Source: Arcobacter sp. UBA7394 (lineage in GTDB: Bacteria; Campylobacterota; Campylobacteria; Campylobacterales; Arcobacteraceae). Taken from it: a DNA stretch of 5,111 bases. The translations under genes and the position numbers were made by a program. A model generated the notes under the pieces. It had not been told where the DNA came from and did no database searches. It was given only the letters and a program-made list of their open reading frames with translations. Of this stretch, positions 1-5,111 are shown piece after piece (the first letter of the stretch is position 1; each line of letters starts with the position of its first letter). The stretch is taken from positions 1-5,111 of the forward strand of contig DKNG01000245.1 in NCBI GenBank assembly GCA_002470185.1. Direction: 5' to 3'.

Positions 1-230
1 TCAACAATCTCTACAATATCTTTATTTAATAAAGGTTCACCACCTGAAATACCAAGTTGAACCGCTCCCATTTCACGAGCTTCATTCATAACTCTAAACC
101 AGTCATCTTTACTCATAGCATCTTGTGTATTTGTAAAATCTAACTGATTATAACAGTATGAACACTCCAAAGGACACTTATGAGTTAATTCTAAAAGTAT
201 CCATAAAGGAGGTTTTATTTCACTATTCAT
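1..230 (-). CDS. pqqE: PqqE, PqqA peptide cyclase (radical SAM), N-terminal part only
   Basis: Radical-SAM enzyme that, with PqqD, forms the carbon-carbon bond between the Glu and Tyr side chains of PqqA, the first step of PQQ synthesis in the cytoplasm. Only the first 76 codons lie in the window, and the gene runs off the left edge. Visible are the PPLWILLELTHKCP opening, the radical-SAM cluster motif CPLECSYC (Cys19, Cys23, Cys26, which bind the SAM-activating 4Fe-4S cluster) and the GGEP motif at 63-66 that contacts SAM. The C-terminal SPASM domain with its auxiliary clusters is outside. The ATG overlaps the end of pqqD by 8 nt (ATGAATAG). No good Shine-Dalgarno sequence precedes it, so translation is probably coupled to pqqD. 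Identity is firm from motif spacing and position after pqqD. Confidence 0.95.
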   Translation of the reverse strand, partial: MNSEIKPPLWILLELTHKCPLECSYCYNQLDFTNTQDAMSKDDWFRVMNEAREMGAVQLGISGGEPLLNKDIVEIV

Positions 231-492
231 TATAAAGTACCCACTTTCTACTCATAGCATCTTCTAAAAATTCAATAATATCATTTAGTAATTCACTAGT
301 ATTAAACTTTTCTTCTAATAAAGTTGCAATATTTTGAGTATTATTTTTCCCATCACAAAGGTTTAAAATTTCACCAGCACTTTGGCTTAATTGAACCATT
401 CCCTCTGGATATAACAATACAAAACAATCTTGTTTCTCTTCCCATTGAAGCTGAAAGTGATTATTGATCACAAGTGATTTTTCTAGTTGCAT
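223..492 (-). CDS. pqqD: PqqD, PqqA-binding peptide chaperone
   Basis: Small RiPP recognition protein that binds the precursor PqqA and delivers it to PqqE. The 89 residues match the usual family length of about 90. The conserved core is visible: FQLQWEE at 13-19, [19 protein letters not shown] at 25-43, then the helical C-terminal half with DGKN near 47-50 and FLEDAM at 75-80, ending in KWVLYNE. The start at 492 matches the start of enterobacterial PqqD (also beginning Met-Gln). It has a Shine-Dalgarno AAGGA at 502-498, 5 nt upstream and inside pqqC. The gene overlaps pqqC by 32 nt and pqqE by 8 nt, which suggests translational coupling and fixed stoichiometry of PqqC, PqqD and PqqE. PqqD is a separate protein here, not fused to PqqC or PqqE as in some organisms. 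Confidence 0.95.
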   Translation of the reverse strand: MQLEKSLVINNHFQLQWEEKQDCFVLLYPEGMVQLSQSAGEILNLCDGKNNTQNIATLLEEKFNTSELLNDIIEFLEDAMSRKWVLYNE

Positions 493-1216
493 TACAATCC
501 TTAATATTAAAGTATGGTGGTCTTTTCAACTCGTATGCTAAGTATAAAGCATCACACATTGTCCATAGAATATCTAATTTAAACTGTAAGATTTCGCATG
601 CTCTATCTTGTAATTCAATAGTATCAAATTCCTCTAAGGTCATAGATAATCCATGTTGAACATCTCGTCTTGCTTCACTTAATCTTTTTTGGAAATATCT
701 TAATCCATCTTGTTCAATCCAAGGATAATTCTTTGGCCATGTATCAAGTCTTTGTTGATGAATTTGAGGTGCAAACATCTCTGTTAAAGATGACATTGCA
801 GCTTCCTTCCAAGGTCTTTGTTTTGCAAAATTAATATATGCATCAACTGCAAATTTAACTGCCGGTAATACATATTTATGAGAAAGTAAATCTTCTTTTT
901 TAAGTCCAACTGCAACACCTAAATCAAGCCAAGCTTCAATTCCTCCACCTTCACTATCATGATCTAAAATTCTATCAACCCATTTTCTTCTATCTTCAAT
1001 TGGAGGATTATTTGACATAATAGCTGCATCTTTAATTGGAATTGCAGTTTGATAATAAAATCTATTCGCTACCCAACCTTGAATCTCTTCTTTAGTACAC
1101 GAACCTTCATACATTCTTACATGAAAAGGGTGATGAATATGATACATTGAACCCATATCTCTTAACTTAGTTTCAAACTCTTCTTTACTTAATAGTTCAT
1201 TCATTTTCTTGTTCAT
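461..1216 (-). CDS. pqqC: PqqC, pyrroloquinoline-quinone synthase
   Basis: Cofactorless oxidase that performs the last step of PQQ synthesis, closing the ring and removing eight electrons from AHQQ with O2. The 251 residues are the family's normal length. Residues corresponding to the active site of the Klebsiella enzyme can be placed by eye: Tyr25-His26, Arg52, Tyr55-Gln56, His86, Glu146, His153, Arg156, Tyr174, Arg178 and Lys213. Nothing catalytic appears to be missing. Signature stretches are YHIHHPFH (25-32), [12 protein letters not shown] (46-57) and [13 protein letters not shown] (146-158). There is a 3-residue deletion relative to Klebsiella just after His86 in a Gly-rich loop. The start at 1216 follows AAAGGAAAAGAA; a second in-frame ATG at codon 5 is a less likely start. 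It lies 19 nt after pqqB. The last 11 codons or so are also read as the start of pqqD. Confidence 0.96.
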   Translation of the reverse strand: MNKKMNELLSKEEFETKLRDMGSMYHIHHPFHVRMYEGSCTKEEIQGWVANRFYYQTAIPIKDAAIMSNNPPIEDRRKWVDRILDHDSEGGGIEAWLDLGVAVGLKKEDLLSHKYVLPAVKFAVDAYINFAKQRPWKEAAMSSLTEMFAPQIHQQRLDTWPKNYPWIEQDGLRYFQKRLSEARRDVQHGLSMTLEEFDTIELQDRACEILQFKLDILWTMCDALYLAYELKRPPYFNIKDCNATRKITCDQ

Positions 1217-1235
1217 TTCTTTTCCTTTTGTAAGT

Positions 1236-2150
1236 TTATATTTCTATGCTCATACCATCGTATGAGATTTCAATTCCATGAGATATTAACTCATGATATT
1301 CATCATTTTCTTCATCTAAAATAGGATTAGTATTATTAATATGAATTAATATTTTTCGAGGTTTTTCTAAAGTATCTAGAATCTCAATTAATCCACCTTG
1401 ACCATTTAGAGGCATATGTCCCATATCAGTTCCTAGTTTTGAAGAGAAATTACCTTTAATCATCTCATCATTTGTCCATAATGTACCTTCTATTAAAATC
1501 ACATCAGCATCTTTCATAGCTTCTAAAACATGATTTTCTAAAACCCCAAGTCCTGGAAGATAAAACAATTTTTTATCTGTTTTTTTATTATGAACTACAA
1601 GGCCTATATTATCTCCACTTCTTGGAGTATCTCTATATTTTGAATAAGGTGGTGCATTTGAAATTAATGGTAATGCATAAAAATCATGATTTGGCATAAC
1701 TGGAATCTCAAAAGCTTTATTATCTGGTGTAATTTCATTCCAAAATGTACCTCCACCATTCCAATGTTTTAACATTTTAAATAAAGGGAAAGATGTATTT
1801 AATTCATCATTTACTTCTTTAGTACAATAAACTTGATGTGGACAGCCTTCTCTTAACATTAAAAGCCCAGTAGTATGATCAATTTGAGCATCATTAAAAA
1901 CAATAGCTTTTATTTTTGTTTCTCTTTTTTGAGTGGGATGTAAAAAAGGTGAATTATGGATTTGTTCCAAAATATCTGGAGAGGCATTAAATAACACCCA
2001 GTTCTCACCATCTTCACTTAGAGTAATTGAGGATTGAGTTCTTCTTTTTACGGATTTTTTTCCTTCTCTATAGGCTTTGCAATTATCACAATTACAATTA
2101 AACTGGGGTAATCCTCCCCCTGCTCCTGAACCTAATACTTGTATTTTCAA
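1236..2150 (-). CDS. pqqB: PqqB, PQQ biosynthesis oxygenase of the metallo-beta-lactamase fold
   Basis: PqqB has the metallo-beta-lactamase fold. It was long treated as a PQQ carrier; later work on the family reports an iron-dependent hydroxylase acting on the Glu-Tyr-derived intermediate before PqqC. The 304 residues equal the usual length. Visible motifs are [17 protein letters not shown] at 5-21, the CNCDNC structural zinc site at 19-24, [10 protein letters not shown] at 86-95 (the divergent form of the HxHxDH motif typical of PqqB), TDMGHMP at 241-247, and [11 protein letters not shown] at 270-280 near the C-terminus. The start is TTG at 2150. The family's conserved MxIxVLG opening and a well-placed AAAGGAG fix this choice, and no ATG alternative fits. 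It follows a terminator hairpin, so its expression probably depends on readthrough from pqqA or on a weak local promoter. Confidence 0.96.
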   Translation of the reverse strand: MKIQVLGSGAGGGLPQFNCNCDNCKAYREGKKSVKRRTQSSITLSEDGENWVLFNASPDILEQIHNSPFLHPTQKRETKIKAIVFNDAQIDHTTGLLMLREGCPHQVYCTKEVNDELNTSFPLFKMLKHWNGGGTFWNEITPDNKAFEIPVMPNHDFYALPLISNAPPYSKYRDTPRSGDNIGLVVHNKKTDKKLFYLPGLGVLENHVLEAMKDADVILIEGTLWTNDEMIKGNFSSKLGTDMGHMPLNGQGGLIEILDTLEKPRKILIHINNTNPILDEENDEYHELISHGIEISYDGMSIEI

Positions 2151-2156
2151 AACTCA

Positions 2157-2163
2157 CTCCTTT
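2157..2163 (-). promoter_or_regulatory. Ribosome binding site that sets the TTG start of pqqB
   Basis: On the minus strand AAAGGAG is followed by a 6-nt spacer (TGAGTT) and then TTG AAA ATA. The strong Shine-Dalgarno sequence at ideal distance, with the family-typical N-terminus directly after it, supports TTG as the true initiation codon. Confidence 0.85.
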
Positions 2164-2212
2164 GTCTTTTCTTCAGTTAAACAAACTATTAAATATCAAG
2201 TTTATTTAAATG

Positions 2213-2247
2213 AAAAAAAGATTAGAGACCTAAGTCCCTAACCTTTT
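2213..2247 (-). terminator. Intrinsic terminator or attenuator between pqqA and pqqB
   Basis: Read on the minus strand, bases 2244-2234 pair with 2229-2219 in an 11-bp stem with two G-T wobbles and no bulge. The loop is the four bases 2233-2230, and an uninterrupted T run spans 2219-2213. Extra A-T pairs (2247-2245 with the first bases of the T run) can extend the stem. It starts 6 nt after the pqqA stop codon. The polarity of the T run makes it a Rho-independent terminator for leftward transcription. Because pqqBCDE follow in the same direction, it most likely acts as a partial terminator that leaves dehydrogenase-pqqA mRNA more abundant than the downstream genes. Partial readthrough is inference; the structure is seen directly. 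Confidence 0.88.
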
Positions 2248-2252
2248 AAACC

Positions 2253-2327
2253 TTATACAGTACAAATGTACATTGTAACTTCAAATCCAAATCTATTATC
2301 TACGTAAGTTGGTTTTTTCCATTCCAT
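2253..2327 (-). CDS. pqqA: PqqA, PQQ precursor peptide (24 residues)
   Basis: Tiny gene of 24 codons plus TAA that length-filtered gene callers would miss. It encodes the peptide whose Glu and Tyr side chains become the PQQ skeleton. The peptide starts MEWKKPTYVDNRFG, matching the WKKP..D.R.G pattern of known PqqA. It has the required Glu16 and Tyr20 in the spacing E-x3-Y (FEVTMY at 15-20). The C-terminus, ICTV, carries a Cys two residues after the cross-linked Tyr, where many PqqA peptides have Ser, Thr or Ala. AAAGGAG lies 8 nt upstream. The gene sits 36 nt after the dehydrogenase with no terminator between, and directly before a terminator hairpin. Both favour high expression, as expected for a stoichiometric substrate. 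Confidence 0.96.
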   Translation of the reverse strand: MEWKKPTYVDNRFGFEVTMYICTV

Positions 2328-2335
2328 GGTATTAT

Positions 2336-2342
2336 CTCCTTT
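2336..2342 (-). promoter_or_regulatory. Ribosome binding site of pqqA
   Basis: AAAGGAG on the minus strand, 8 nt before the pqqA ATG, in the short gap after the dehydrogenase stop codon. It is a near-perfect Shine-Dalgarno sequence, which supports independent, strong translation of the 24-codon gene and helps show that the gene is real. Confidence 0.85.
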
Positions 2343-2363
2343 ATAAGATTTTCTTTTAAATTT

Positions 2364-4136
2364 CTATTTTGATTTAAATAATTTAAATACGTGAACTGAT
2401 CCACCTTGATTTAAATATTTAACAGTTTTTGCAACTTCACCACCCCATAAAGGAACAGCTCCACCCCAACCTGCAACGATTGCGATATATTGTTCACCGT
2501 TTTCAGTCCAAGTAATTGGAGAAGAAACGATTCCAGTTCCAACTTGGAAATCCCAAAGGATTTTTCCAGTTTCATCATCAAATGCAAGTAGTTTTCCTTC
2601 AGGAGTACCAGTAAATACTAATCCACCTTCAGTAGTTAAAACACCACCCCATAATGGAGCATTGTTTTTATAAGTCCATTTGATTTTTCCAGTTTTTGGA
2701 TCAACCGCTTTTAATGCACCAATATGGTCATCAAATGTTGGTTTAATAGTAAATCCAGCACCTAAATAAGCAGCACCTTTTTTATAAGAAACAGGTTTAT
2801 TCCAAATATCCATTCCCCACTCATTTGCTGGAACATAAAATAATCCAGTTTTTTGAGAGAATGCCATAGGATTCCAGTTTTTTCCACCTAAGAATGAAGG
2901 AGTTGAATAAACAGTTTTACCTTGTTTAGCATCACCTGGATTCCCTGGTCTATTATCTTCATTTACAATTGGTCTACCGTTTTTATCCATTCCTTTTGCC
3001 CAAGTAATGTTTTCAACGAAAGGAGTAGATCTAATATATTTACCAGTAGTTCTATCTAATACATAGAAGAAACCATTTTTATCAGCAGTAGCTCCAGCTT
3101 TTACCATTTTTCCAGATTTGTCTTTATATTCAAATGCTACGAACTCAGCCATACCATCGTAATCCCAACCATCATTTGGAGTTGTTTGGAAATGCCAAAC
3201 AATTTTTCCAGTATCAGGATTTACTGCAACTCTTGATGCAGAATATAAGTTATCACCTGGTCTATCATGTGAATTCCATGGTGCAGGATTTCCAGTTGGT
3301 ACAAAAATTAAATCTGTATCTGGATCATAAGTAACACCATTCCAAGGAGCAGCACCACCATGTTTCCATAAATCACCTGGCCAAGAAGCGTTAGTTTGAC
3401 CTGTAATTCCATTTTCTTTACCATTTAAGTAACCCATGTGACCTTCAACCATTGGTCTAGACCATACTAGTTTTCCAGTTTTTGGATTTCTAGCTTCAAC
3501 TTTACCTACAACTCCAAACTCACCACCAGAAACACCTGTGATTAATAAACCTTTTACAATTAAAGGAGCTGCTGTGTAAGAGTATCCTTCTTTATAAGAA
3601 GCAATTTTTTTCTTCCATTTAACTTTTCCAGTTTTTCTGTCTAACGCAACTAACTTAGCATCTAATGTTCCAAAAATAACTAAATTATCATATAAAGCTG
3701 GTCCTCTATTAATAACATCACAACAAGGTAAAATTGCACTTGGTAATCTTGCATCATATTGCCAAATCTCTTCACCAGTAGCAATATCAATAGCATACAT
3801 TCTAGAATAAGAAGCAGTTACATACATAACCCCATCTTTAACTAAAGGTTGTGCCTCTTGTCCTCTTTGTTTTTCTCCACCAAATGAAAAATTCCATACA
3901 GGTACTAGATTTTTTACAGTATCTTTATTGATCTGTGTTAATGTAGAATATCTTTGTCCCTTTTGTCCTAATCCATAAGTAACAACATCTTCAACTGTTT
4001 TAGCATCATTTGCAATATCCGCATCAGTAACTGGTGAATATCCAGCCTTAGCAGATAATGTACTAACTGCACCCGTAGCCATTAGTGCAGCAAGTGTAAC
4101 TTTTGCAACACTTTTTAGAAAATTATCCTTATACAT
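2364..4136 (-). CDS. Periplasmic PQQ-dependent alcohol dehydrogenase, probably lanthanide type (ExaF/PedH-like)
   Basis: Quinoprotein that oxidises alcohols in the periplasm and passes electrons to a cytochrome c. A signal peptide is clear: Lys3, Lys8 and Lys12, a hydrophobic stretch at about 13-27, and a likely cut after Ala31 (SAKA). The mature part is an eight-bladed propeller with recurring TGK-x-x-W blade motifs at 170-174, 221-225, 310-314, 483-487 and 524-528. PQQ-site residues seen: vicinal Cys138-Cys139, Arg144, Glu206, Trp265, Asn283 (TGNPAPWN) and catalytic Asp325. Asp327 in WDYDG is the extra Asp of lanthanide enzymes. Lys353 (ADKNGF) sits where methanol dehydrogenase has an Arg. 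No cytochrome domain follows, so it is not a quinohaemoprotein. The C-terminal half ([29 protein letters not shown]) resembles ethanol-type ExaA/PedE/PedH more than MxaF. I chose the start at 4136 (590 residues) over an upstream in-frame start at 4166 because AAAGGAG lies 6 nt before it. The gene looks less AT-rich than the permease gene, consistent with high expression. Substrate range is not readable. Confidence 0.93.
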   Translation of the reverse strand: MYKDNFLKSVAKVTLAALMATGAVSTLSAKAGYSPVTDADIANDAKTVEDVVTYGLGQKGQRYSTLTQINKDTVKNLVPVWNFSFGGEKQRGQEAQPLVKDGVMYVTASYSRMYAIDIATGEEIWQYDARLPSAILPCCDVINRGPALYDNLVIFGTLDAKLVALDRKTGKVKWKKKIASYKEGYSYTAAPLIVKGLLITGVSGGEFGVVGKVEARNPKTGKLVWSRPMVEGHMGYLNGKENGITGQTNASWPGDLWKHGGAAPWNGVTYDPDTDLIFVPTGNPAPWNSHDRPGDNLYSASRVAVNPDTGKIVWHFQTTPNDGWDYDGMAEFVAFEYKDKSGKMVKAGATADKNGFFYVLDRTTGKYIRSTPFVENITWAKGMDKNGRPIVNEDNRPGNPGDAKQGKTVYSTPSFLGGKNWNPMAFSQKTGLFYVPANEWGMDIWNKPVSYKKGAAYLGAGFTIKPTFDDHIGALKAVDPKTGKIKWTYKNNAPLWGGVLTTEGGLVFTGTPEGKLLAFDDETGKILWDFQVGTGIVSSPITWTENGEQYIAIVAGWGGAVPLWGGEVAKTVKYLNQGGSVHVFKLFKSK

Positions 4137-4142
4137 ACATCT

Positions 4143-4149
4143 CTCCTTT
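4143..4149 (-). promoter_or_regulatory. Ribosome binding site that sets the dehydrogenase start
   Basis: AAAGGAG on the minus strand, 6 nt before the ATG at 4136. It lies inside the longer reading frame that begins at 4166, so that longer frame would put ten implausible residues ahead of the signal peptide. A second ATG at 4140 is in another frame, closes after three codons and is only 2 nt from the Shine-Dalgarno sequence, so it is not the likely start. Confidence 0.85.
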
Positions 4150-4185
4150 AAAAAAATAAGCAACAAAATAAGTTGTCTTCATAAA

Positions 4186-4191
4186 AGTATA
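4186..4191 (-). promoter_or_regulatory. Candidate -10 element of the dehydrogenase-pqq operon
   Basis: TATACT on the minus strand, one mismatch from TATAAT, with TTTTG just upstream. It would place the transcript start near 4179, giving a leader of about 43 nt with the Shine-Dalgarno sequence at its end. There is no recognisable TTGACA at the -35 spacing; that position is occupied by the direct repeat at 4198-4216, which suggests an activator-dependent promoter. In such AT-rich DNA, -10-like hexamers arise by chance, so this is a candidate only. Confidence 0.4.
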
Positions 4192-4197
4192 CAAAAG

Positions 4198-4216
4198 GAA
4201 TATAGCCTGAATATAG
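4198..4216. repeat. Two 8-bp direct repeats at 11-bp spacing in the dehydrogenase promoter region
   Basis: GAATATAG occurs at 4198-4205 and again at 4209-4216 on the plus strand (CTATATTC on the minus strand), separated by CCT. The 11-bp period puts both copies on one face of the helix. They lie about 62-80 bp upstream of the dehydrogenase ATG, over the expected -35 region of the candidate promoter. This is the arrangement expected for a response-regulator operator. The repeat is seen; the operator role is inference. Confidence 0.45.
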
Positions 4217-4242
4217 GCATGAAAAATAATTTTAACATTCCT

Positions 4243-4260
4243 AAAAAATAGCTATTTTTT
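4243..4260. repeat. Perfect 18-bp A/T palindrome at the end of the permease gene
   Basis: AAAAAATAGCTATTTTTT is a perfect palindrome that covers the permease stop codon (TAG at 4254-4252). As RNA it could fold into a 6- to 7-bp A-U stem ending in U residues, read from either strand. It could be a weak terminator separating the transporter genes from the dehydrogenase operon. With only A-U pairs in the stem it is weak, and it may be just composition. Confidence 0.35.
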
Positions 4261-5034
4261 TAATACATTTTTTGTGTTATATCCCATAAAAGCGGCACTT
4301 AATACAATAACAAAAGTAAGTAACAATATAAAGAAATTAGAATAATCAAATTTTAAATAAAGCGTAAACCTAATAAATTCCACTATATATGTAAAAGGAT
4401 TGAATAAACAAACTTCATACATAAAAACACTTGAGTCTTTTATTTTCCAAAGTGGATATAAAGCAGAAGATAAAAAGAACATTGGGAAAATTACAAAGTT
4501 CATAACAGATGCAAAATTTTCTAATTGTTTAATAACTGATGAAATAAAAAGTGCAAAAGCATTTAGTATAATTGAAGTGAATAAAATTACAGGAATCACT
4601 AAAATATATCCTAAAAGTTCTAACTGTATTCCATAAAAATATGCAATGATTAAAAATACAATAGATTGAATAGTTGATACAATTGCCATTGCAAACATCT
4701 TACAAAATAGTAAAAAACTTCTTGAAATACTTGAAGTTAAAAGTATTTTCATAGAACCCATTTCCCTATCAAAAATCATAGTTAATGCACTTTGCATTCC
4801 ATTAAATAGAAGTATCATTCCAATAAGTCCTGGAACAATATAAGTTTCATAAGTAATGTATGTTTCATACGGTGGAATTATTGCTAATCCTAAAGCAGTT
4901 TTAAATCCAAGTGAAAAAATAAATAACCATAAAAGTGGTCTAACTAAAGCTGAGAAGAATCTAGATTTTTGTTTTATAAATCTAAGAAGCTCTTTATAAA
5001 TAATTCCTTGGGCACAATAATATAAATTTCTCAT
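4252..5034 (-). CDS. pedC: PedC-like ABC-2 permease of a PQQ alcohol-oxidation-associated exporter
   Basis: Inner-membrane subunit of an ABC-2 type transporter. The 260 residues show about six hydrophobic segments (roughly 28-44, 66-86, 112-133, 141-165, 177-195, 232-251) and a cytoplasmic loop DREMGSMKILLTSSISR at 89-105 that is the likely contact with the ATPase. FFSALVRPLLWLF (26-38), IIPPYETYITYETYIVPG (52-69) and NFASVMNFVIFPMFFLSSAL (172-191) resemble PedC, the permease found with PQQ-dependent alcohol dehydrogenases in pseudomonads and methylotrophs. The doubled YETYI at 56-65 is normal for this group. It begins 5 nt after the ATPase stop codon with no clear Shine-Dalgarno sequence, so the two are probably translationally coupled. 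The cargo is not established; export of a toxic alcohol or aldehyde, or a role in assembling the oxidation system, are both possible. The symbol is assigned by family resemblance. Confidence 0.85.
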   Translation of the reverse strand: MRNLYYCAQGIIYKELLRFIKQKSRFFSALVRPLLWLFIFSLGFKTALGLAIIPPYETYITYETYIVPGLIGMILLFNGMQSALTMIFDREMGSMKILLTSSISRSFLLFCKMFAMAIVSTIQSIVFLIIAYFYGIQLELLGYILVIPVILFTSIILNAFALFISSVIKQLENFASVMNFVIFPMFFLSSALYPLWKIKDSSVFMYEVCLFNPFTYIVEFIRFTLYLKFDYSNFFILLLTFVIVLSAAFMGYNTKNVLKK

Positions 5035-5039
5035 ATTTT

Positions 5040-5111
5040 TTACTTTGTTAAGGATTCAAAAACTTGTGTTAATGAGTCCATATTATTTTCTTTTATTAAA
5101 TCTTTTGCTAA
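5040..5111 (-). CDS. C-terminal tail of an ABC transporter ATP-binding subunit (partial)
   Basis: An open frame enters from the right edge and gives 23 residues (LAKDLIKENNMDSLTQVFES, then LTK) before TAA. The pattern of a short helix followed by SLTQVFESLTK is the usual end of an ABC-2 exporter ATPase, and the gene stops 5 nt before the permease ATG in the same direction. None of the Walker A, signature or Walker B motifs is inside the window, so the call rests on the tail and on the tight pairing with the permease. The expected full gene is the ATPase partner found in PQQ-dependent alcohol dehydrogenase systems. Confidence 0.75.
   Translation of the reverse strand, partial: LAKDLIKENNMDSLTQVFESLTK

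Noticed and set aside
474..659. 61-codon open frame on the plus strand over pqqC and pqqD
   Set aside because: It is opposite conserved pqqC sequence, with no family resemblance and no promoter or binding site. It is a shadow.
2151..2212. Possible sigma-70 promoter for pqqB (TTGATA followed by A/T-rich hexamers)
   Set aside because: No -10 element lies at a proper distance from the TTGATA, and such hexamers are common here. It cannot be excluded but is not supported.
3134..3334. 66-codon open frame on the plus strand inside the dehydrogenase gene
   Set aside because: It lies wholly opposite a well-conserved part of the dehydrogenase, has no ribosome binding site that stands out and resembles no known protein. 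It is an antisense shadow.
4129..4140. Three-codon frame ATG TAT GTA TAA overlapping the dehydrogenase start, as a possible leader peptide
   Set aside because: Its ATG is only 2 nt from the Shine-Dalgarno sequence, too close for efficient initiation. It arises simply from the repeated ATGT.
4137..4166. Longer dehydrogenase start giving ten extra N-terminal residues
   Set aside because: The Shine-Dalgarno sequence AAAGGAG falls inside this extension, and the extension would put hydrophobic residues before the normal Lys-rich start of the signal peptide.
4161..4175. Small inverted repeat CAAC / GTTG in the dehydrogenase leader
   Set aside because: The arms are only 4 bp with a 7-base loop and no extension; this is expected by chance in AT-rich DNA and is not a credible regulatory hairpin.
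4137..4251. Sigma-54 type promoter upstream of the dehydrogenase
   Set aside because: No GG and GC pair with the required -24/-12 spacing is present in the region.
4400..4636. 78-codon open frame on the plus strand inside the permease gene
   Set aside because: It is antisense to the conserved PedC-like core and rich in Lys and Ile, as expected from the complement of AT-rich membrane codons. It is a shadow.

Overview
This is a compact, very AT-rich stretch in which every gene lies on the minus strand. It is a PQQ (pyrroloquinoline quinone) module: an alcohol-type PQQ dehydrogenase and the genes that make its cofactor, preceded by a two-component ABC exporter of the kind found beside PQQ alcohol-oxidation systems. 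The low GC, A/T-rich leaders and dense packing suggest a low-GC proteobacterial relative, with Arcobacter-like Campylobacterota as my best guess. That placement is inference from composition and general protein character, not from a marker gene.

In the direction of transcription (high to low coordinates) the order is as follows. The C-terminal tail of an ABC ATPase (5111-5040) is followed 5 nt later by its PedC-like ABC-2 permease (5034-4252). An intergenic region of about 115 bp holds a probable promoter and an 11-bp-period direct repeat. Next come the periplasmic PQQ-dependent alcohol dehydrogenase (4136-2364), pqqA (2327-2253, 24 codons), a strong intrinsic terminator (2247-2213), pqqB (TTG start, 2150-1236), pqqC (1216-461), pqqD (492-223, overlapping pqqC by 32 nt) and the start of pqqE (230 to beyond the window edge, overlapping pqqD by 8 nt).

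The genes fit one pathway. PqqA is the precursor peptide, and its Glu16 and Tyr20 become PQQ. PqqD presents PqqA to the radical-SAM enzyme PqqE, which cross-links the two residues. PqqB acts on the excised intermediate, and PqqC performs the last ring closure and oxidation. PQQ then serves the exported dehydrogenase. Dehydrogenase and pqqA are separated by only 36 nt with no terminator, so enzyme and precursor are probably on one abundant transcript. The hairpin after pqqA should lower expression of the catalytic pqqBCDE genes.

The most interesting point is in the dehydrogenase. Its active site reads Trp-Asp-Tyr-Asp-Gly (324-328), with the second Asp that marks lanthanide-dependent PQQ enzymes (XoxF, ExaF, PedH) rather than the Ala or Ser of calcium enzymes (MxaF, ExaA/PedE). 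The parts are otherwise known families. I see no wholly new system, no mobile element, no CRISPR array and no RNA gene, and no gene-free stretch exceeds about 115 bases.
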